Shown one piece after another: positions 15,314 through 23,638 of a stretch of DNA of 28,261 bases; positions within the stretch are counted from its first letter, which is position 1; each line of letters opens with the position of its first letter. The stretch is from SZUA-254 sp031379665 (GTDB taxonomy: Bacteria > Bacteroidota > Ignavibacteria > UBA10030 > SZUA-254): NCBI GenBank assembly GCA_031379665.1, contig JANNFI010000019.1, forward strand, positions 1 to 28,261, given 5' to 3'. The notes beneath the pieces are model-generated. The model saw only the letters and a program-made list of their open reading frames with translations. It had not been told where the DNA came from and ran no database searches. Position numbers and translations under genes: made by a program.

Positions 15314-16264
15314 ATGCGTCCATACGTCCGACACGCGTTTGTCATCTGCGCCGTCATCATCGCCGGCGCCATTCCGGCGCAGGCGGGGTCGGGGAGCACT
15401 TTCGATTTTCTCCGGACCGACGTTGGCGCCAGGGCCGGCGCGCTCGGCGGCGGCATCCTGACCTTTACCGACGATCCCAACCTGATCTTCTACAACCCGG
15501 CCGGGGTCGCCACCCTCACGAGGCGCAGGTTCTCGATCGGTTACTTCAAGCACATCCTCGACATCAATTCCGCCAACCTCTCCTGGGGAGAGGAAATCGA
15601 CGGATTCGGCTACCTCGGTGCGGGAGCCCTCTATATGAATTACGGGGATTTTCAGAGGACAGGTCAGGAAGGGCAGAACCTGGGGACCTTCGGGGCGGGG
15701 GAGCTGAGCATCAGCGTCGGATACGGAAACGCTCTCACCGAGCGGCTCCGATACGGAATGGCCGTGAAGTTCGTCCACTCGTCGATCGCTGAGTACAGCT
15801 CAGCCGCCGTCGCGCTCGACATCGGCGCACAGTTCGTCGCGGTGCCGGAGCGCGTCGTCGTGGGCGCCTCGCTCCTCCACGCAGGGACGCAACTCGATCC
15901 GTACGCGACGGTCGGCGAAGCCCTTCCTCTCGATCTGCGCGTCGGCGTCGCGCTCACTCCGGAACATCTCCCCGCGACGTTCATCGCCGAAATCCATAAA
16001 CTCACCGACGAGCGCGACTCCTTCGGCGACCGCTTCAAGGCGTTCTCGGTGGGCGTGGAATTCACACTCAGTCCGAACGTCTTCCTCAGGGGGGGATACA
16101 ACAACGAGCGGAGGCAGGACCTGAAGCTGGGGGAGGGTACGGGGAGCGGACTCGCGGGGTTCTCCATCGGGATGGGGATCTCCACCGGCGATTACCAGTT
16201 CGATTACGCCTTCACCTCGAACGGCCCGGTCGGCGCCTTCCACCGGTTTTCCCTCGCATTCTGA
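15314..16264 (+). CDS. PorV/PorQ family outer-membrane protein
   Basis: A 316-residue outer-membrane protein with a signal peptide (1-24, ending AQA). The conserved block STFDFLRTDVGARAGALGGG with DDPNLIFYNPAGVATL (about 28-68) marks the PorV/PorQ family, whose barrels serve as type IX secretion components or related outer-membrane proteins in this phylum. The rest is a run of amphipathic strands ending FSLAF, a typical barrel-assembly end. The start of the conserved block resembles PorQ slightly more than PorV, but I cannot separate them. No other type IX secretion gene is in the window. It converges with a ZIP transporter gene across a perfect palindrome. Confidence 0.87.
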   Translation: MRPYVRHAFVICAVIIAGAIPAQAGSGSTFDFLRTDVGARAGALGGGILTFTDDPNLIFYNPAGVATLTRRRFSIGYFKHILDINSANLSWGEEIDGFGYLGAGALYMNYGDFQRTGQEGQNLGTFGAGELSISVGYGNALTERLRYGMAVKFVHSSIAEYSSAAVALDIGAQFVAVPERVVVGASLLHAGTQLDPYATVGEALPLDLRVGVALTPEHLPATFIAEIHKLTDERDSFGDRFKAFSVGVEFTLSPNVFLRGGYNNERRQDLKLGEGTGSGLAGFSIGMGISTGDYQFDYAFTSNGPVGAFHRFSLAF

Positions 16265-16281
16265 TCCCCCGGGGGATCAGA
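16260..16281. terminator. Bidirectional hairpin containing both convergent stop codons
   Basis: A perfect 22-bp palindrome (TCTGATCCCCC and its complement) lies between two convergent genes. It contains the plus-strand stop at 16262-16264 and the minus-strand stop at 16277-16279. A hairpin would form in either transcript, but neither side has a U-tract. Confidence 0.55.
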
Positions 16282-17017
16282 GCATCATTCCGATCAGCTG
16301 CTTGCTGACGTAGAAAAGCAGCATCCCTCCGAACACCAGCAGCGGCGTGACCCTGTTCCCGGACCGGTTAATCTCCGGGATAAGGTCGCTCGCGCCGACG
16401 TACACCGCCGTGCCGGCGGAGAACCCGAACGCGATCCCGGCCGCGGTGGCGCTCACCGTGTCCAGGAAGAAGAGGGCAAGCACGCCGAGGACGGTCGCCG
16501 CGCCGACGGCGAGCGACGCCTGGAACGCCCGGCGGCGGTCGTGGTTGGACGCCAGCATGATCGAGGCGATCGTGAGACCCTCGGGAATCTTGTGGAGAAA
16601 GACGGCGATGAAGATCAGGACCCCGATCGCCGTGTCGAACCGGAGGCCGGCGGAGATCGCGAGGCCGTCGAAGAACGCGTGGACCATCAGGCCAAAGAGG
16701 GCGGAGAGGGAGGCGGTTCTGGAGATCATCACGTCCTTGTGGGTCTCCTCGCCGAAATGGAGGTGGCCGACGATGGTGTGCTCGAAGAAATGGAGCATCG
16801 AGTAGCCGGCGAGGAAACAGAGCGAGGCGGTTTCGCCGAGGAGCTTCAGACTCTCCGGGATCAATTCAAAAAACCCGAGGGCGAGGAGGAATCCGGCGCT
16901 CAGAGCGAGGAGATGTTCCTGGACCTTCCGCGGCCATTCCTTGCGGAGTGTGACGAGGGCGCCGCCAAAAACTTCCGCGGCCGCCGCGATGAGCCCGAAG
17001 ATGAGGGCGAGGGTCAC
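16277..17017 (-). CDS. ZIP family metal transporter
   Basis: A 246-residue inner-membrane protein with about eight hydrophobic helices, of the ZIP family that imports zinc, iron or other divalent metals. The two metal-site helices are visible: HAFFDGLAIS (H113, D117) and HKIPEGLTIAS (H142, E146). A His-rich loop lies between them and the preceding helix (HFFEHTIVGHLHFGEETHKD, 76-95), the usual place for cytosolic metal sensing. It is the last gene of a minus-strand run and begins 7 nt after the TPR gene. Metal specificity cannot be read from the sequence. Confidence 0.93.
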   Translation of the reverse strand: MTLALIFGLIAAAAEVFGGALVTLRKEWPRKVQEHLLALSAGFLLALGFFELIPESLKLLGETASLCFLAGYSMLHFFEHTIVGHLHFGEETHKDVMISRTASLSALFGLMVHAFFDGLAISAGLRFDTAIGVLIFIAVFLHKIPEGLTIASIMLASNHDRRRAFQASLAVGAATVLGVLALFFLDTVSATAAGIAFGFSAGTAVYVGASDLIPEINRSGNRVTPLLVFGGMLLFYVSKQLIGMML

Positions 17018-17024
17018 CGTCGGT

Positions 17025-18227
17025 TCACAATTTCACGTACGGAGCGTTCTTGTACCGCAGGGCCTGCTCGTGAGCCAGCTGGTAGTCCTTCAGAGCGAGC
17101 ACCTTGTCGTACTGCTGAAGGGCCAGGTCGCGCTTCCCCTGGAGGTCGTAGATCATCCCTATCTTCAAGTTGGCGAGCGTCATGAAGCCGCTCTGCTTCT
17201 GGACATCGAGCGTCCTCGAGAGTTCGTCGCACCGGTAGAGGTGCACGAGGGCGCTGTCCAGCGCCCCGTTCTGCAGGCCGATGGTGCCGAGGTAGTACCG
17301 GCTCTCGCGTTCCACGATGCCGCCGTACCCGAATTTGCCGGCACGGACCCTGCGCGAAATCTCGCCGAAGCTCTCTGCGGCGGATTCCCACTGCCCGAGC
17401 GCGGCCGCGGTCCTGCCGGCATACCGGTGGAAGAGCGGGTTGTCCGGATACTTCGTATGGAGGTCTGCTGCGATCAGGCCGGCCTCGGCGTACTGCTTCT
17501 CGAAGTTGTAGAGGATTTGCAGGAGGAAATACGACGCCTCGGTTTTTGCGTATTTCGCCTGCTTCGACGCCCGGCGGAGCTGTTCAAGCCCCTTCGCCTT
17601 GTCTCCCTCGGGGAAGAAGAGCATCAGCGGCTTGACGAACGGATACATCTCGGGAACGATGGCGGCGTAATAATTATAGATACCCATTCCGAAGAGCACG
17701 TCCTCGTTCTCCGGAGCCAGCCGGTACGTTTCCTGGACGATCGGAAGGGCGTTGCGGCCGTTGTTAGCCGCCTTGATCCAGTCCTCACGGTTCCCGTGGA
17801 GCCGCCCCTGGAAGCCGAGAGCGCCGCCCTTGAAGAAGAGCGCGGCGACGTCATTCTCGTCCTTGTCGAGTCGCCGGTCGCAGACCTCGATCACGCCGTC
17901 GAGCATCCCGATGAAATTTCCGTCGTATGCGGTGTTCTCGATGTCGGCCATGATGCGCCACCACTCGACCGCCGCAAGGAAGAAATGGCCGGCGGGGTGG
18001 TCGGGGTGGTTTGCGACCACGGCGCGGAATTCACCGCGCGCGCTGTCGAGCTGGAGGTTGTAGATGTGCTCGATCCCCGAGCGGGTGAGCGCCTCACTGG
18101 CCGAATCGCCGAGCCACTGGGCGCGGAGCCCGCCGCCGAAGGGGAGGGCCGTGAGCGCCAGGCTGGAAATGAGGGCGATGATCGCCGCGCGCCGGGTCGT
18201 GGGGCGCAACGGTGGGTTGGCGGTCAT
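17025..18227 (-). CDS. Exported TPR-repeat protein
   Basis: A 400-residue protein with a signal peptide (about 1-36, ending LRA before QW). It consists mostly of helical pairs of the tetratricopeptide type, for example HIYNLQLDSARGEFRAVVAN, AGLIAADLHTKYPDNPLFHR and QGKRDLALQQYDKVLALKDY. TPR repeats usually mediate protein contacts; here they would act in the periplasm or at the outer membrane. No enzymatic motif was seen. The ATG overlaps the OmpA gene stop as ATGA, so the two are coupled and may act together. Its specific role is unknown. Confidence 0.85.
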   Translation of the reverse strand: MTANPPLRPTTRRAAIIALISSLALTALPFGGGLRAQWLGDSASEALTRSGIEHIYNLQLDSARGEFRAVVANHPDHPAGHFFLAAVEWWRIMADIENTAYDGNFIGMLDGVIEVCDRRLDKDENDVAALFFKGGALGFQGRLHGNREDWIKAANNGRNALPIVQETYRLAPENEDVLFGMGIYNYYAAIVPEMYPFVKPLMLFFPEGDKAKGLEQLRRASKQAKYAKTEASYFLLQILYNFEKQYAEAGLIAADLHTKYPDNPLFHRYAGRTAAALGQWESAAESFGEISRRVRAGKFGYGGIVERESRYYLGTIGLQNGALDSALVHLYRCDELSRTLDVQKQSGFMTLANLKIGMIYDLQGKRDLALQQYDKVLALKDYQLAHEQALRYKNAPYVKL

Positions 18228-18898
18228 TTGATCTGGTTCTTCTCCGCGGCGTCCTTGAGGTCCTCGTTGGCGAAGATGGCGATCTCCACGCGGCGGTTCG
18301 CCTGCCGGCCGTCGGTCGTGTTGTTGGACATCACGGGCCGGCTCTCCCCGTAACCGAGGCTGGTGAACCTCTCGCCTCTGACGCCCCTCGACCTGGCGTA
18401 GTTCGCCACGCTCGCGGCGCGACGCTCGGAGAGCTGCTGGTTGTGTTCGGATGTTCCCGTAGAATCGGTGTGGCCCTCGACAATAATGTTGGTGTCGTCG
18501 TACTTCTGGAGGATCGTGGCGAGTTTAGCGATGTTTTCCCCGGCGGCCGGCTGAAGTTCCGACGAATTCGTGGCGAAGAGGATTCCCGACGGGAAGGTGA
18601 TCTTGATCCCCTCGCCGATCCGCTCGATCTTCGCGCCCTCGATGTCCTTTTGCATTTCGGCCGCCTGCTCGTCCATATAGTTTCCGATCAGCGCGCCGGC
18701 GGTACCGCCGACCACAGCGCCGATGATGACGCCTGCCGCGGTGTTTCCGGCCGCGTTCCCGATGATGCCTCCGAGGATGCCGCCGGCGGCCGCCCCGATG
18801 GCTCCGCCCTGGATGGTCTTACTGGTCCCGCACCCGTTGATGACGGGCATCGACGCCACGGCCAGCGTGAGCAACAAAGCTACAATGTTCTTTCTCAT
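18224..18898 (-). CDS. OmpA-family lipoprotein with glycine zipper
   Basis: A 224-residue predicted lipoprotein: signal sequence and Cys at C23 (VINGC), a glycine-zipper segment (about 31-73, repeated GxxxG), then an OmpA C-terminal peptidoglycan-binding domain (about 99-211). The domain shows FATNSSELQP, EGHTDSTG (141-148, with D145), LSERRAASV (R160) and the closing NRRVEI, so the residues that clasp diaminopimelate are present. It would tether the outer membrane to the wall. AAGGAACGGAA precedes the ATG. It lies 23 nt after the glycyl-tRNA synthetase stop and is coupled to the TPR gene downstream. Confidence 0.93.
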   Translation of the reverse strand: MRKNIVALLLTLAVASMPVINGCGTSKTIQGGAIGAAAGGILGGIIGNAAGNTAAGVIIGAVVGGTAGALIGNYMDEQAAEMQKDIEGAKIERIGEGIKITFPSGILFATNSSELQPAAGENIAKLATILQKYDDTNIIVEGHTDSTGTSEHNQQLSERRAASVANYARSRGVRGERFTSLGYGESRPVMSNNTTDGRQANRRVEIAIFANEDLKDAAEKNQIK

Positions 18899-18921
18899 GA
18901 TTCGTTCCGTTCCTTTCCCTG

Positions 18922-20445
18922 TTAACCCGGGGTTGACTGCATTTTGTCGTTAAGATAGGAAAGAACCTTCTGACTCGCAATACGGTCCTGGGCCATCGTG
19001 TCTCTGTCCCTGACGGTGACCGTCTGGTCCAGGAGCGTCTGTGAATCGACGGTCACGCAGAACGGCGTGCCGATCTCGTCCTGTCTCCGGTACCGCCTTC
19101 CGACGGCGCCGCTGTCATCGTAGAACGCCTGGTGGTGGGGCCGGAGTTCCTCTTCGATCTTTTTTGCGATCTCCGGCATCCCGTCGCGGTTGACCAGCGG
19201 GAAGATCGCCACCTTCATCGGCGCCAGCCGCGGATGAAGTTTGAGCACCACGCGCGTCTCCGACGCTCCTTCCTCCGAGGTTGGGGCCTCTTCCTCGCGG
19301 TAGGCGTTCACGAGGAACGCCATGAACGACCGGCTCGCGCCGGCGGACGTCTCGATGATGTACGGGGTGAACTTCTCCTTCGACTCCGCGTCGAAGTACT
19401 TGAGGCTCTTCCCGGAAAACTGCTCGTGCCGGGAGAGGTCGAAATCGGTCCTGTTGTGGACACCCTCGATTTCCCCCCATCCGAAGGGAAACTGATACTC
19501 GATGTCGTAAGCATCCTTGGCGTAATGGGCGAGCTTGCCCGGCTCGTGCTGGTGCCACCGGAGCCGTTCCTTCTCCATCCCCAGCGACTCGAACCACCGC
19601 ATCCGCTCTCCACGCCAGTATTCGAACCATTCGACGTCGGTCCCGGGCTTGACAAAGAACTGCATTTCCATCTGCTCGAACTCGCGCGTTCTGAACAGGA
19701 AGTTCTTCGTGTTGATCTCGTTCCGGAACGCCTTCCCGATCTGGGCGATGCCGAAGGGAACTTTCTGCCGGCTTCCCGACTGCACGTTCAGGAAATTCAC
19801 GAATATCCCCTGGGCCGTTTCCGGCCGGAGGTAGACCACCGCGCTGGAATCCTCGACCGGACCCACGAAGGTCTTGAACATCAGGTTGAAGGTGCGCGCA
19901 TCCGTGAACGTCTCTTTGTTGCCGCACGACGGGCAGGTGAGCATTTTCAGGATCGCGGAGGTGTCGGCCTCCGCGCGCTTCGAGAATTCATCGGCCACCG
20001 TGTCGTCGGAATGCTGTCCGGCGAAGCGCTCCGGCTCGAGGGCGCGGAGGATCTCCTTGCGTTTCTTGACAGACGTTTCATCGAAGAGAATGTCGAGGCG
20101 GAACCTCGCCTTGCACTGCCGGCAATCGACCATCGGGTCGGTGAAGTTCTCGACGTGGCCCGACGCCTCCCAGACCCTGGGGTGCATCAGGATCGCCGCG
20201 TCGAGGCCCTCGACGTTGCTGCGCCTGGTCATTTCGTTCCACCATGCGTTCTTGACGTTCCTCAGGAGCTCGACGCCGAGAGGACCGTAGTCCCAGGCGC
20301 CGTTCAGGCCGCCGTAGATTTCGCTCGACTGGAAGATGAACCCCCGACGCTTGCAGAGGGAGACGAGCTTCTCCAGCAATCCCTGTCCGCCTTGCTTGCC
20401 CTGCCCGATTTGTCCACCTTCTTGACCCGGTGCGTCTTTCGCCAT
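18922..20445 (-). CDS. glyQS: Glycyl-tRNA synthetase, class II alpha2 type
   Basis: Charges tRNA-Gly with glycine. The 507-residue enzyme is the single-chain homodimeric type, not the alpha/beta pair of many bacteria. It shows YGGLNGAWDYGPLGVELLRN (44-63), RPETAQG (207-213), motif 2 RNEI (241-244), the TREFEQMEMQFF strand, motif 3 with SAGASRSFMAF, and a C-terminal anticodon-binding domain (about 400-500). Two CxxC pairs (C108/C111 and C171/C174) in the insertion suggest a zinc site. The first 20 residues are a Gly/Gln-rich extension. No Shine-Dalgarno was seen. A strong hairpin lies 36 nt upstream of the ATG. Confidence 0.97.
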   Translation of the reverse strand: MAKDAPGQEGGQIGQGKQGGQGLLEKLVSLCKRRGFIFQSSEIYGGLNGAWDYGPLGVELLRNVKNAWWNEMTRRSNVEGLDAAILMHPRVWEASGHVENFTDPMVDCRQCKARFRLDILFDETSVKKRKEILRALEPERFAGQHSDDTVADEFSKRAEADTSAILKMLTCPSCGNKETFTDARTFNLMFKTFVGPVEDSSAVVYLRPETAQGIFVNFLNVQSGSRQKVPFGIAQIGKAFRNEINTKNFLFRTREFEQMEMQFFVKPGTDVEWFEYWRGERMRWFESLGMEKERLRWHQHEPGKLAHYAKDAYDIEYQFPFGWGEIEGVHNRTDFDLSRHEQFSGKSLKYFDAESKEKFTPYIIETSAGASRSFMAFLVNAYREEEAPTSEEGASETRVVLKLHPRLAPMKVAIFPLVNRDGMPEIAKKIEEELRPHHQAFYDDSGAVGRRYRRQDEIGTPFCVTVDSQTLLDQTVTVRDRDTMAQDRIASQKVLSYLNDKMQSTPG

Positions 20446-20481
20446 ACGCTGTTCGTCTGAATAATACGTGAAATGTGTGAG

Positions 20482-20506
20482 ATCGCCCGTCCGCCGGGAC
20501 GGCGAT
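20482..20506 (-). other. Hairpin upstream of glycyl-tRNA synthetase
   Basis: ATCGCC-C-GTCC (20482-20492), a 4-nt loop and GGACGGCGAT (20497-20506) pair into a 10-bp stem with one bulged base. It sits in the 122-nt spacer, 36 nt upstream of the start codon, and is not followed by a U-tract. It could be a leader structure or a weak terminator for the gene before it. The rest of the spacer has an AT-rich TATATT stretch near 20550 but no clear -35. Confidence 0.4.
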
Positions 20507-20567
20507 GTGCGCCGCGGATGATCCGGAATGCCGGTCCGAAGCCCGGTAATATAAAAAAATCCCTGTA

Positions 20568-21047
20568 TTAAGTGGCGGGCCGGCGGCCGCCGTGAGCGGA
20601 ATTGCGGGGAGCCTTCCTGAGGATGACGGTATGCACGATCCGGCCGTCCAGCTCAAGATGGACAGTCACGAGCCTGAGGCGCAGGTTCTCTGATGCGACG
20701 GCGCGGGCGTTGAAACGACGCGCCAGGTCGTTCAGCGCGGCGTTGACGCTCACCGGGACGATCGTGTCGGGGATGGACACGAGGCGTTCGGTGCGGGTGA
20801 GTCCTTCCCCGGGGATCTCGTACGACTGTTTTTTCACGCCGGCGCTTGCCACGCCGAACAGAGCGAGCACCGAATCGATCCCGTGGTCGAGACGGGCGAT
20901 CGTCGCGAGGCGCTCGGCCGGGTCGGTTACGGGAGGTATGGCCGTCGGACGCTCGGAGGATGTATAAAGAAAAAGCGCGAGGAGGATGCCCGCCACAAGC
21001 ACCGATCCGCCGAGCTTCACCGCGAGTCCGGATCGTGAAGGTGTCAC
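20568..21047 (-). CDS. Hypothetical membrane-anchored protein
   Basis: I do not recognise this 159-residue protein. A single hydrophobic helix near the N-terminus (about 11-28, KLGGSVLVAGILLALFLYTS) would anchor it or act as an uncleaved signal. A soluble domain of about 125 residues follows, with helix-rich ERLATIARLDHGIDSVLALFG, then KKQSYEIPGEG, a segment VNAALNDLARRFNARAVASENLRLRL, and a beta-like LVTVHLELDGRIVHTVILR end. No catalytic motif or cysteine is evident. It begins with GTG overlapping the enoyl-CoA hydratase stop as GTGA, which strongly supports real, coupled translation. The product is likely periplasmic, with unknown role. Confidence 0.75.
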   Translation of the reverse strand: MTPSRSGLAVKLGGSVLVAGILLALFLYTSSERPTAIPPVTDPAERLATIARLDHGIDSVLALFGVASAGVKKQSYEIPGEGLTRTERLVSIPDTIVPVSVNAALNDLARRFNARAVASENLRLRLVTVHLELDGRIVHTVILRKAPRNSAHGGRRPAT

Positions 21048-21826
21048 GATCCGCCGAACGCCGGTTTCCGCTTTTCGAGGAAGGCCGCCGTGCCTTCGCG
21101 GAAGTCGGCCGTGCCGCAGAGCTCGCCGAAGAGGCCCGCCTCGACGCGCAGGCCCTCGCTCAGCGGCAGCTCGAAGACCGCGTTCAGGGCCTTCAGCGCC
21201 ATCCGCACGGCGAGCATTCCCTTTCCGGCGATCGCCGACCCAATCCCGCCTGCGTGTGTCATCAGCTCAGCCGCCGGCACGACGTTGTTCACGAGTCCGA
21301 TCCGGAGCGCCTCCTGCGCGTCGACCTGTCGCCCGGTGAGAATCATCTCCGCCGCGCGAGCGTACCCAATGACGCGGGCGAGCCGCTGGGTTCCGCCGTA
21401 CCCTGGGATGATCCCGAGGTTCACCTCGGGCTGTCCAAACTTCGCACTGTCGGCCGCGACGCGCAGATGGCAGGCGAGGGCGAGTTCGCATCCCCCTCCG
21501 AGCGCATACCCGTTGACGGCGGCGATCACCGGCTTTCCCAGGTGCTGGACGGCGTCGAAGAGTGACTGACCGCCTGCGGCGAACGCCTTCCCGGAGACAG
21601 GGTCCAGCTTCGTGAGCTCGGCGATGTCGGTGCCCGCCATAAAGGCCTTCGGGCCCGACCCGGTGAGGATGACGGCGTGGACGGACGCGTCAGTCCGGAG
21701 GGATTCCAGCAGCTTGAGCAATTCGGATTTGCAAAGTGTGTTGAGCGCGTTGAGCTTGTCCGGCCGGTTGATCGTAATCGTGGCGACGCGGTCGGCCACA
21801 CCGTAGAGCAGCGTTTCGAATGTCAT
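21044..21826 (-). CDS. Enoyl-CoA hydratase/isomerase (crotonase) family protein
   Basis: A 260-residue crotonase-fold enzyme, most likely adding water to trans-2-enoyl-CoA. It opens MTFETLLYGVADRVATITIN and has the CoA and oxyanion segment KAFMAGTDIAEL (60-71), then VNGYALGGGCELALACHLR with E114 and AKFGQPEVNLGIIPGYGGTQRL with E134. Both acid residues of true hydratases are present, which argues against an isomerase-only role. The second oxyanion residue region reads AGTD rather than the common AGAD. The start at 21826 gives the standard N-terminus; a longer open frame upstream is the shadow of the neighbouring gene. It lies 34 nt after the DUF2520 gene. Confidence 0.93.
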   Translation of the reverse strand: MTFETLLYGVADRVATITINRPDKLNALNTLCKSELLKLLESLRTDASVHAVILTGSGPKAFMAGTDIAELTKLDPVSGKAFAAGGQSLFDAVQHLGKPVIAAVNGYALGGGCELALACHLRVAADSAKFGQPEVNLGIIPGYGGTQRLARVIGYARAAEMILTGRQVDAQEALRIGLVNNVVPAAELMTHAGGIGSAIAGKGMLAVRMALKALNAVFELPLSEGLRVEAGLFGELCGTADFREGTAAFLEKRKPAFGGS

Positions 21827-21860
21827 ATGAGGTTGAATGTGGGTTGAATGACGGTCAAAT

Positions 21861-22787
21861 TTATCGTCCGCGGCCCGCCTTTGTCGCGCGCACGCTGCTG
21901 CGGAACGAGGCAAGGAGTTCGTCGTATCCGGCCTGCTTGAGTTTACCCTTCGCGACGGCGACGCGGGCCACCTCCAGGGCGCCGATGGTATAGAGCGGGA
22001 TGAATTCCGGCGCAAATTTCTCGAGAGCGCCGAGATGCGCGGCGATCGTCCCGGTGTCGCCGCGCAGGACAGGTCCGGTGAGCGCATCGGCCGCCGAGGC
22101 GCGGACAGTGTTTTCCATCGTCGCCGTCATCAAGGGGCCGAAGACGTCGGTCCAGGGGAGAGATATCCCCGAGCTCCGGGACAATGTCGAGACCGCATGC
22201 ATTACCACCGCGAGATAACCGGAGGCGAAGACGCAGGCCGTGTGGTAGAGCGCCCGCATCTCCGCCGGGACGGCGAGCGGTTTTCCGCCCAGATCGGTGG
22301 CGAGCTGGCTGGCGACGGCCGTCGCGATGTCGTCGCCGTCGATGCCAAAATAGATGCCGCGGACCGACGCGCGAAGGCGAGCGGGGGAGGTAGAGCCGGC
22401 GGGAAACGTCTGGAGCGGATGAAACGACGCGATCGAGGCGCCCGCCTTCCGCAGTGGGGAGAGGACGTCGGCGGAGTGTACGCCGGAAGTATGGATCACC
22501 GTGCATCCCTTCAGTTTCAGCCCGCGGATTCCGGCCAGGGACCGGACGGCCCCACGGAGGTCTGAGTCCCGGACGGCGATCACGATAATGTCGGCGGACC
22601 GGTCCACGTCGGCGATCTCCGTCGATGCGCGCGGGCAGGAGACGCTCCTAGCCAGCGCGATCGCCGCGGGGCCGTTGCGGCTGATGACGCTCAGGATCCG
22701 GTATCCCTCCTTCGCCAGCACTGAGATGAGCGTCGACCCGACGACGCCGGCGCCGATCAGCGAGACCGAGGGATGCTTCTTCTTCAC
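21861..22787 (-). CDS. Rossmann-fold plus DUF2520 domain protein (dehydrogenase-like)
   Basis: A 308-residue protein combining an NAD(P)-binding Rossmann domain (about 1-125; SLIGAGVVGSTL with GAGVVG at 12-17, and ADIIVIAVRDSDLRGAV) with a C-terminal helical DUF2520 domain (about 130-290; FHPLQTFP, ALYHTACVFASGYLAVVMHA, PLMTATMENTV, LTGPVLRGDTGTIAAHL). The architecture resembles pyrroline-5-carboxylate and ketopantoate-type reductases, but the substrate is not known. I chose the GTG at 22787 because it overlaps the MEMO1-family gene stop as GTGA and sits just before the Rossmann strand. An ATG at 22859 would run 72 nt into the preceding gene. Confidence 0.9.
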   Translation of the reverse strand: MKKKHPSVSLIGAGVVGSTLISVLAKEGYRILSVISRNGPAAIALARSVSCPRASTEIADVDRSADIIVIAVRDSDLRGAVRSLAGIRGLKLKGCTVIHTSGVHSADVLSPLRKAGASIASFHPLQTFPAGSTSPARLRASVRGIYFGIDGDDIATAVASQLATDLGGKPLAVPAEMRALYHTACVFASGYLAVVMHAVSTLSRSSGISLPWTDVFGPLMTATMENTVRASAADALTGPVLRGDTGTIAAHLGALEKFAPEFIPLYTIGALEVARVAVAKGKLKQAGYDELLASFRSSVRATKAGRGR

Positions 22788-23638
22788 GACGCCATCGCCA
22801 CGGCTGAGACGTACCCGACAACTGAGGAGGTGTCGCCCCCGGTGTCTCCTGAATTGCACGCTCGGCGGACAACTACGCGGTCGGCCCCTGCGGCCGATGC
22901 GGCCGAGAGCGCGGCGACGACGGGACCGCCGCCGCAGGCCTCGAGGCTTCCGTCGTCGAGCCCCTGGATGATGCCCTGGACGTCGAACTGTTCCAAGAGC
23001 GCGACGAAACGAGCGTCAATCCGGCGGGCGACATCCGAGGGGTGGTAATGCGAAAGGTCGGTGCTCGCCACGATCAGCGCCCTGCGGCCGGCGAGGGCCG
23101 CGGCCAGCCTTGTTCCAAGGTGCAGGCAGAGCCCACCCCGCTGGTCTCCCATCACGACCGGCAGGAAGGGGAGGGCCCCGAACAACGCGATGATGAACGG
23201 CAGCTGGACCTCGACGGCGTGCTCATCGCGGTGACCCTCCTCCGACACCCTGATGAACCGGTCGTCCACGGTCAGCGCGCGGCGGAGGTCGTCGTCGACG
23301 GACAACTCGCCCATCGGCGTCGCGTACGATTTTCCGGGGAAGATCGATATGCCGTCGAAATATTCACGGTGGCTTGGGGCGACGATGACGACAACGTCGA
23401 ATTTTCCCGAGCGGACGGCGCTGTACCCTTCGGCCGCCGTGGGGCCGGAGTACCGGTACCCGGCGTGCGGGCTGACGAGTGCGACCGGAACGCCCGCCGG
23501 GATATGGCCGTAACACCGGCCCAGCATCTCGTTGACATCACGCTCGAGCGTCACCGGATCGGCGGAGTAGAACTGCCCCGCCACCGCGGCGCGTCGGACA
23601 GCGCCCGTATCCGTTTTCCGATCCGGCCGTAGGGTCAT
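22784..23638 (-). CDS. amrB: AmmeMemoRadiSam system protein B (MEMO1 family)
   Basis: A 284-residue MEMO1-family protein, opening MTLRPDRKTDTGAVRRAAVA and then GQFYSADPVTL. Family motifs in order: SPHAGYRYSG (H58), APSHREYFDG (H90), EGHRDEHAVEVQLPF, ASTDLSHYHP (H197) and EACGGGPV (C235), ending NSGDTGGDTSSVVGYVSAV. The three His and the Cys correspond to the metal-ligand set known in human MEMO1, so metal binding is likely. The biochemical role in bacteria is unsettled. The ATG overlaps the stop of the AMMECR1-domain gene (ATGA), and its stop overlaps the DUF2520 gene (GTGA). The start at 23638 is preferred because the upstream open extension is a shadow of the AMMECR1 gene. Confidence 0.93.
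   Translation of the reverse strand: MTLRPDRKTDTGAVRRAAVAGQFYSADPVTLERDVNEMLGRCYGHIPAGVPVALVSPHAGYRYSGPTAAEGYSAVRSGKFDVVVIVAPSHREYFDGISIFPGKSYATPMGELSVDDDLRRALTVDDRFIRVSEEGHRDEHAVEVQLPFIIALFGALPFLPVVMGDQRGGLCLHLGTRLAAALAGRRALIVASTDLSHYHPSDVARRIDARFVALLEQFDVQGIIQGLDDGSLEACGGGPVVAALSAASAAGADRVVVRRACNSGDTGGDTSSVVGYVSAVAMAS

Noticed and set aside
21827..22087. 87-codon N-terminal extension of the enoyl-CoA hydratase.
   Set aside because: It is the shadow of the DUF2520 gene in another frame and does not resemble a targeting peptide or domain.
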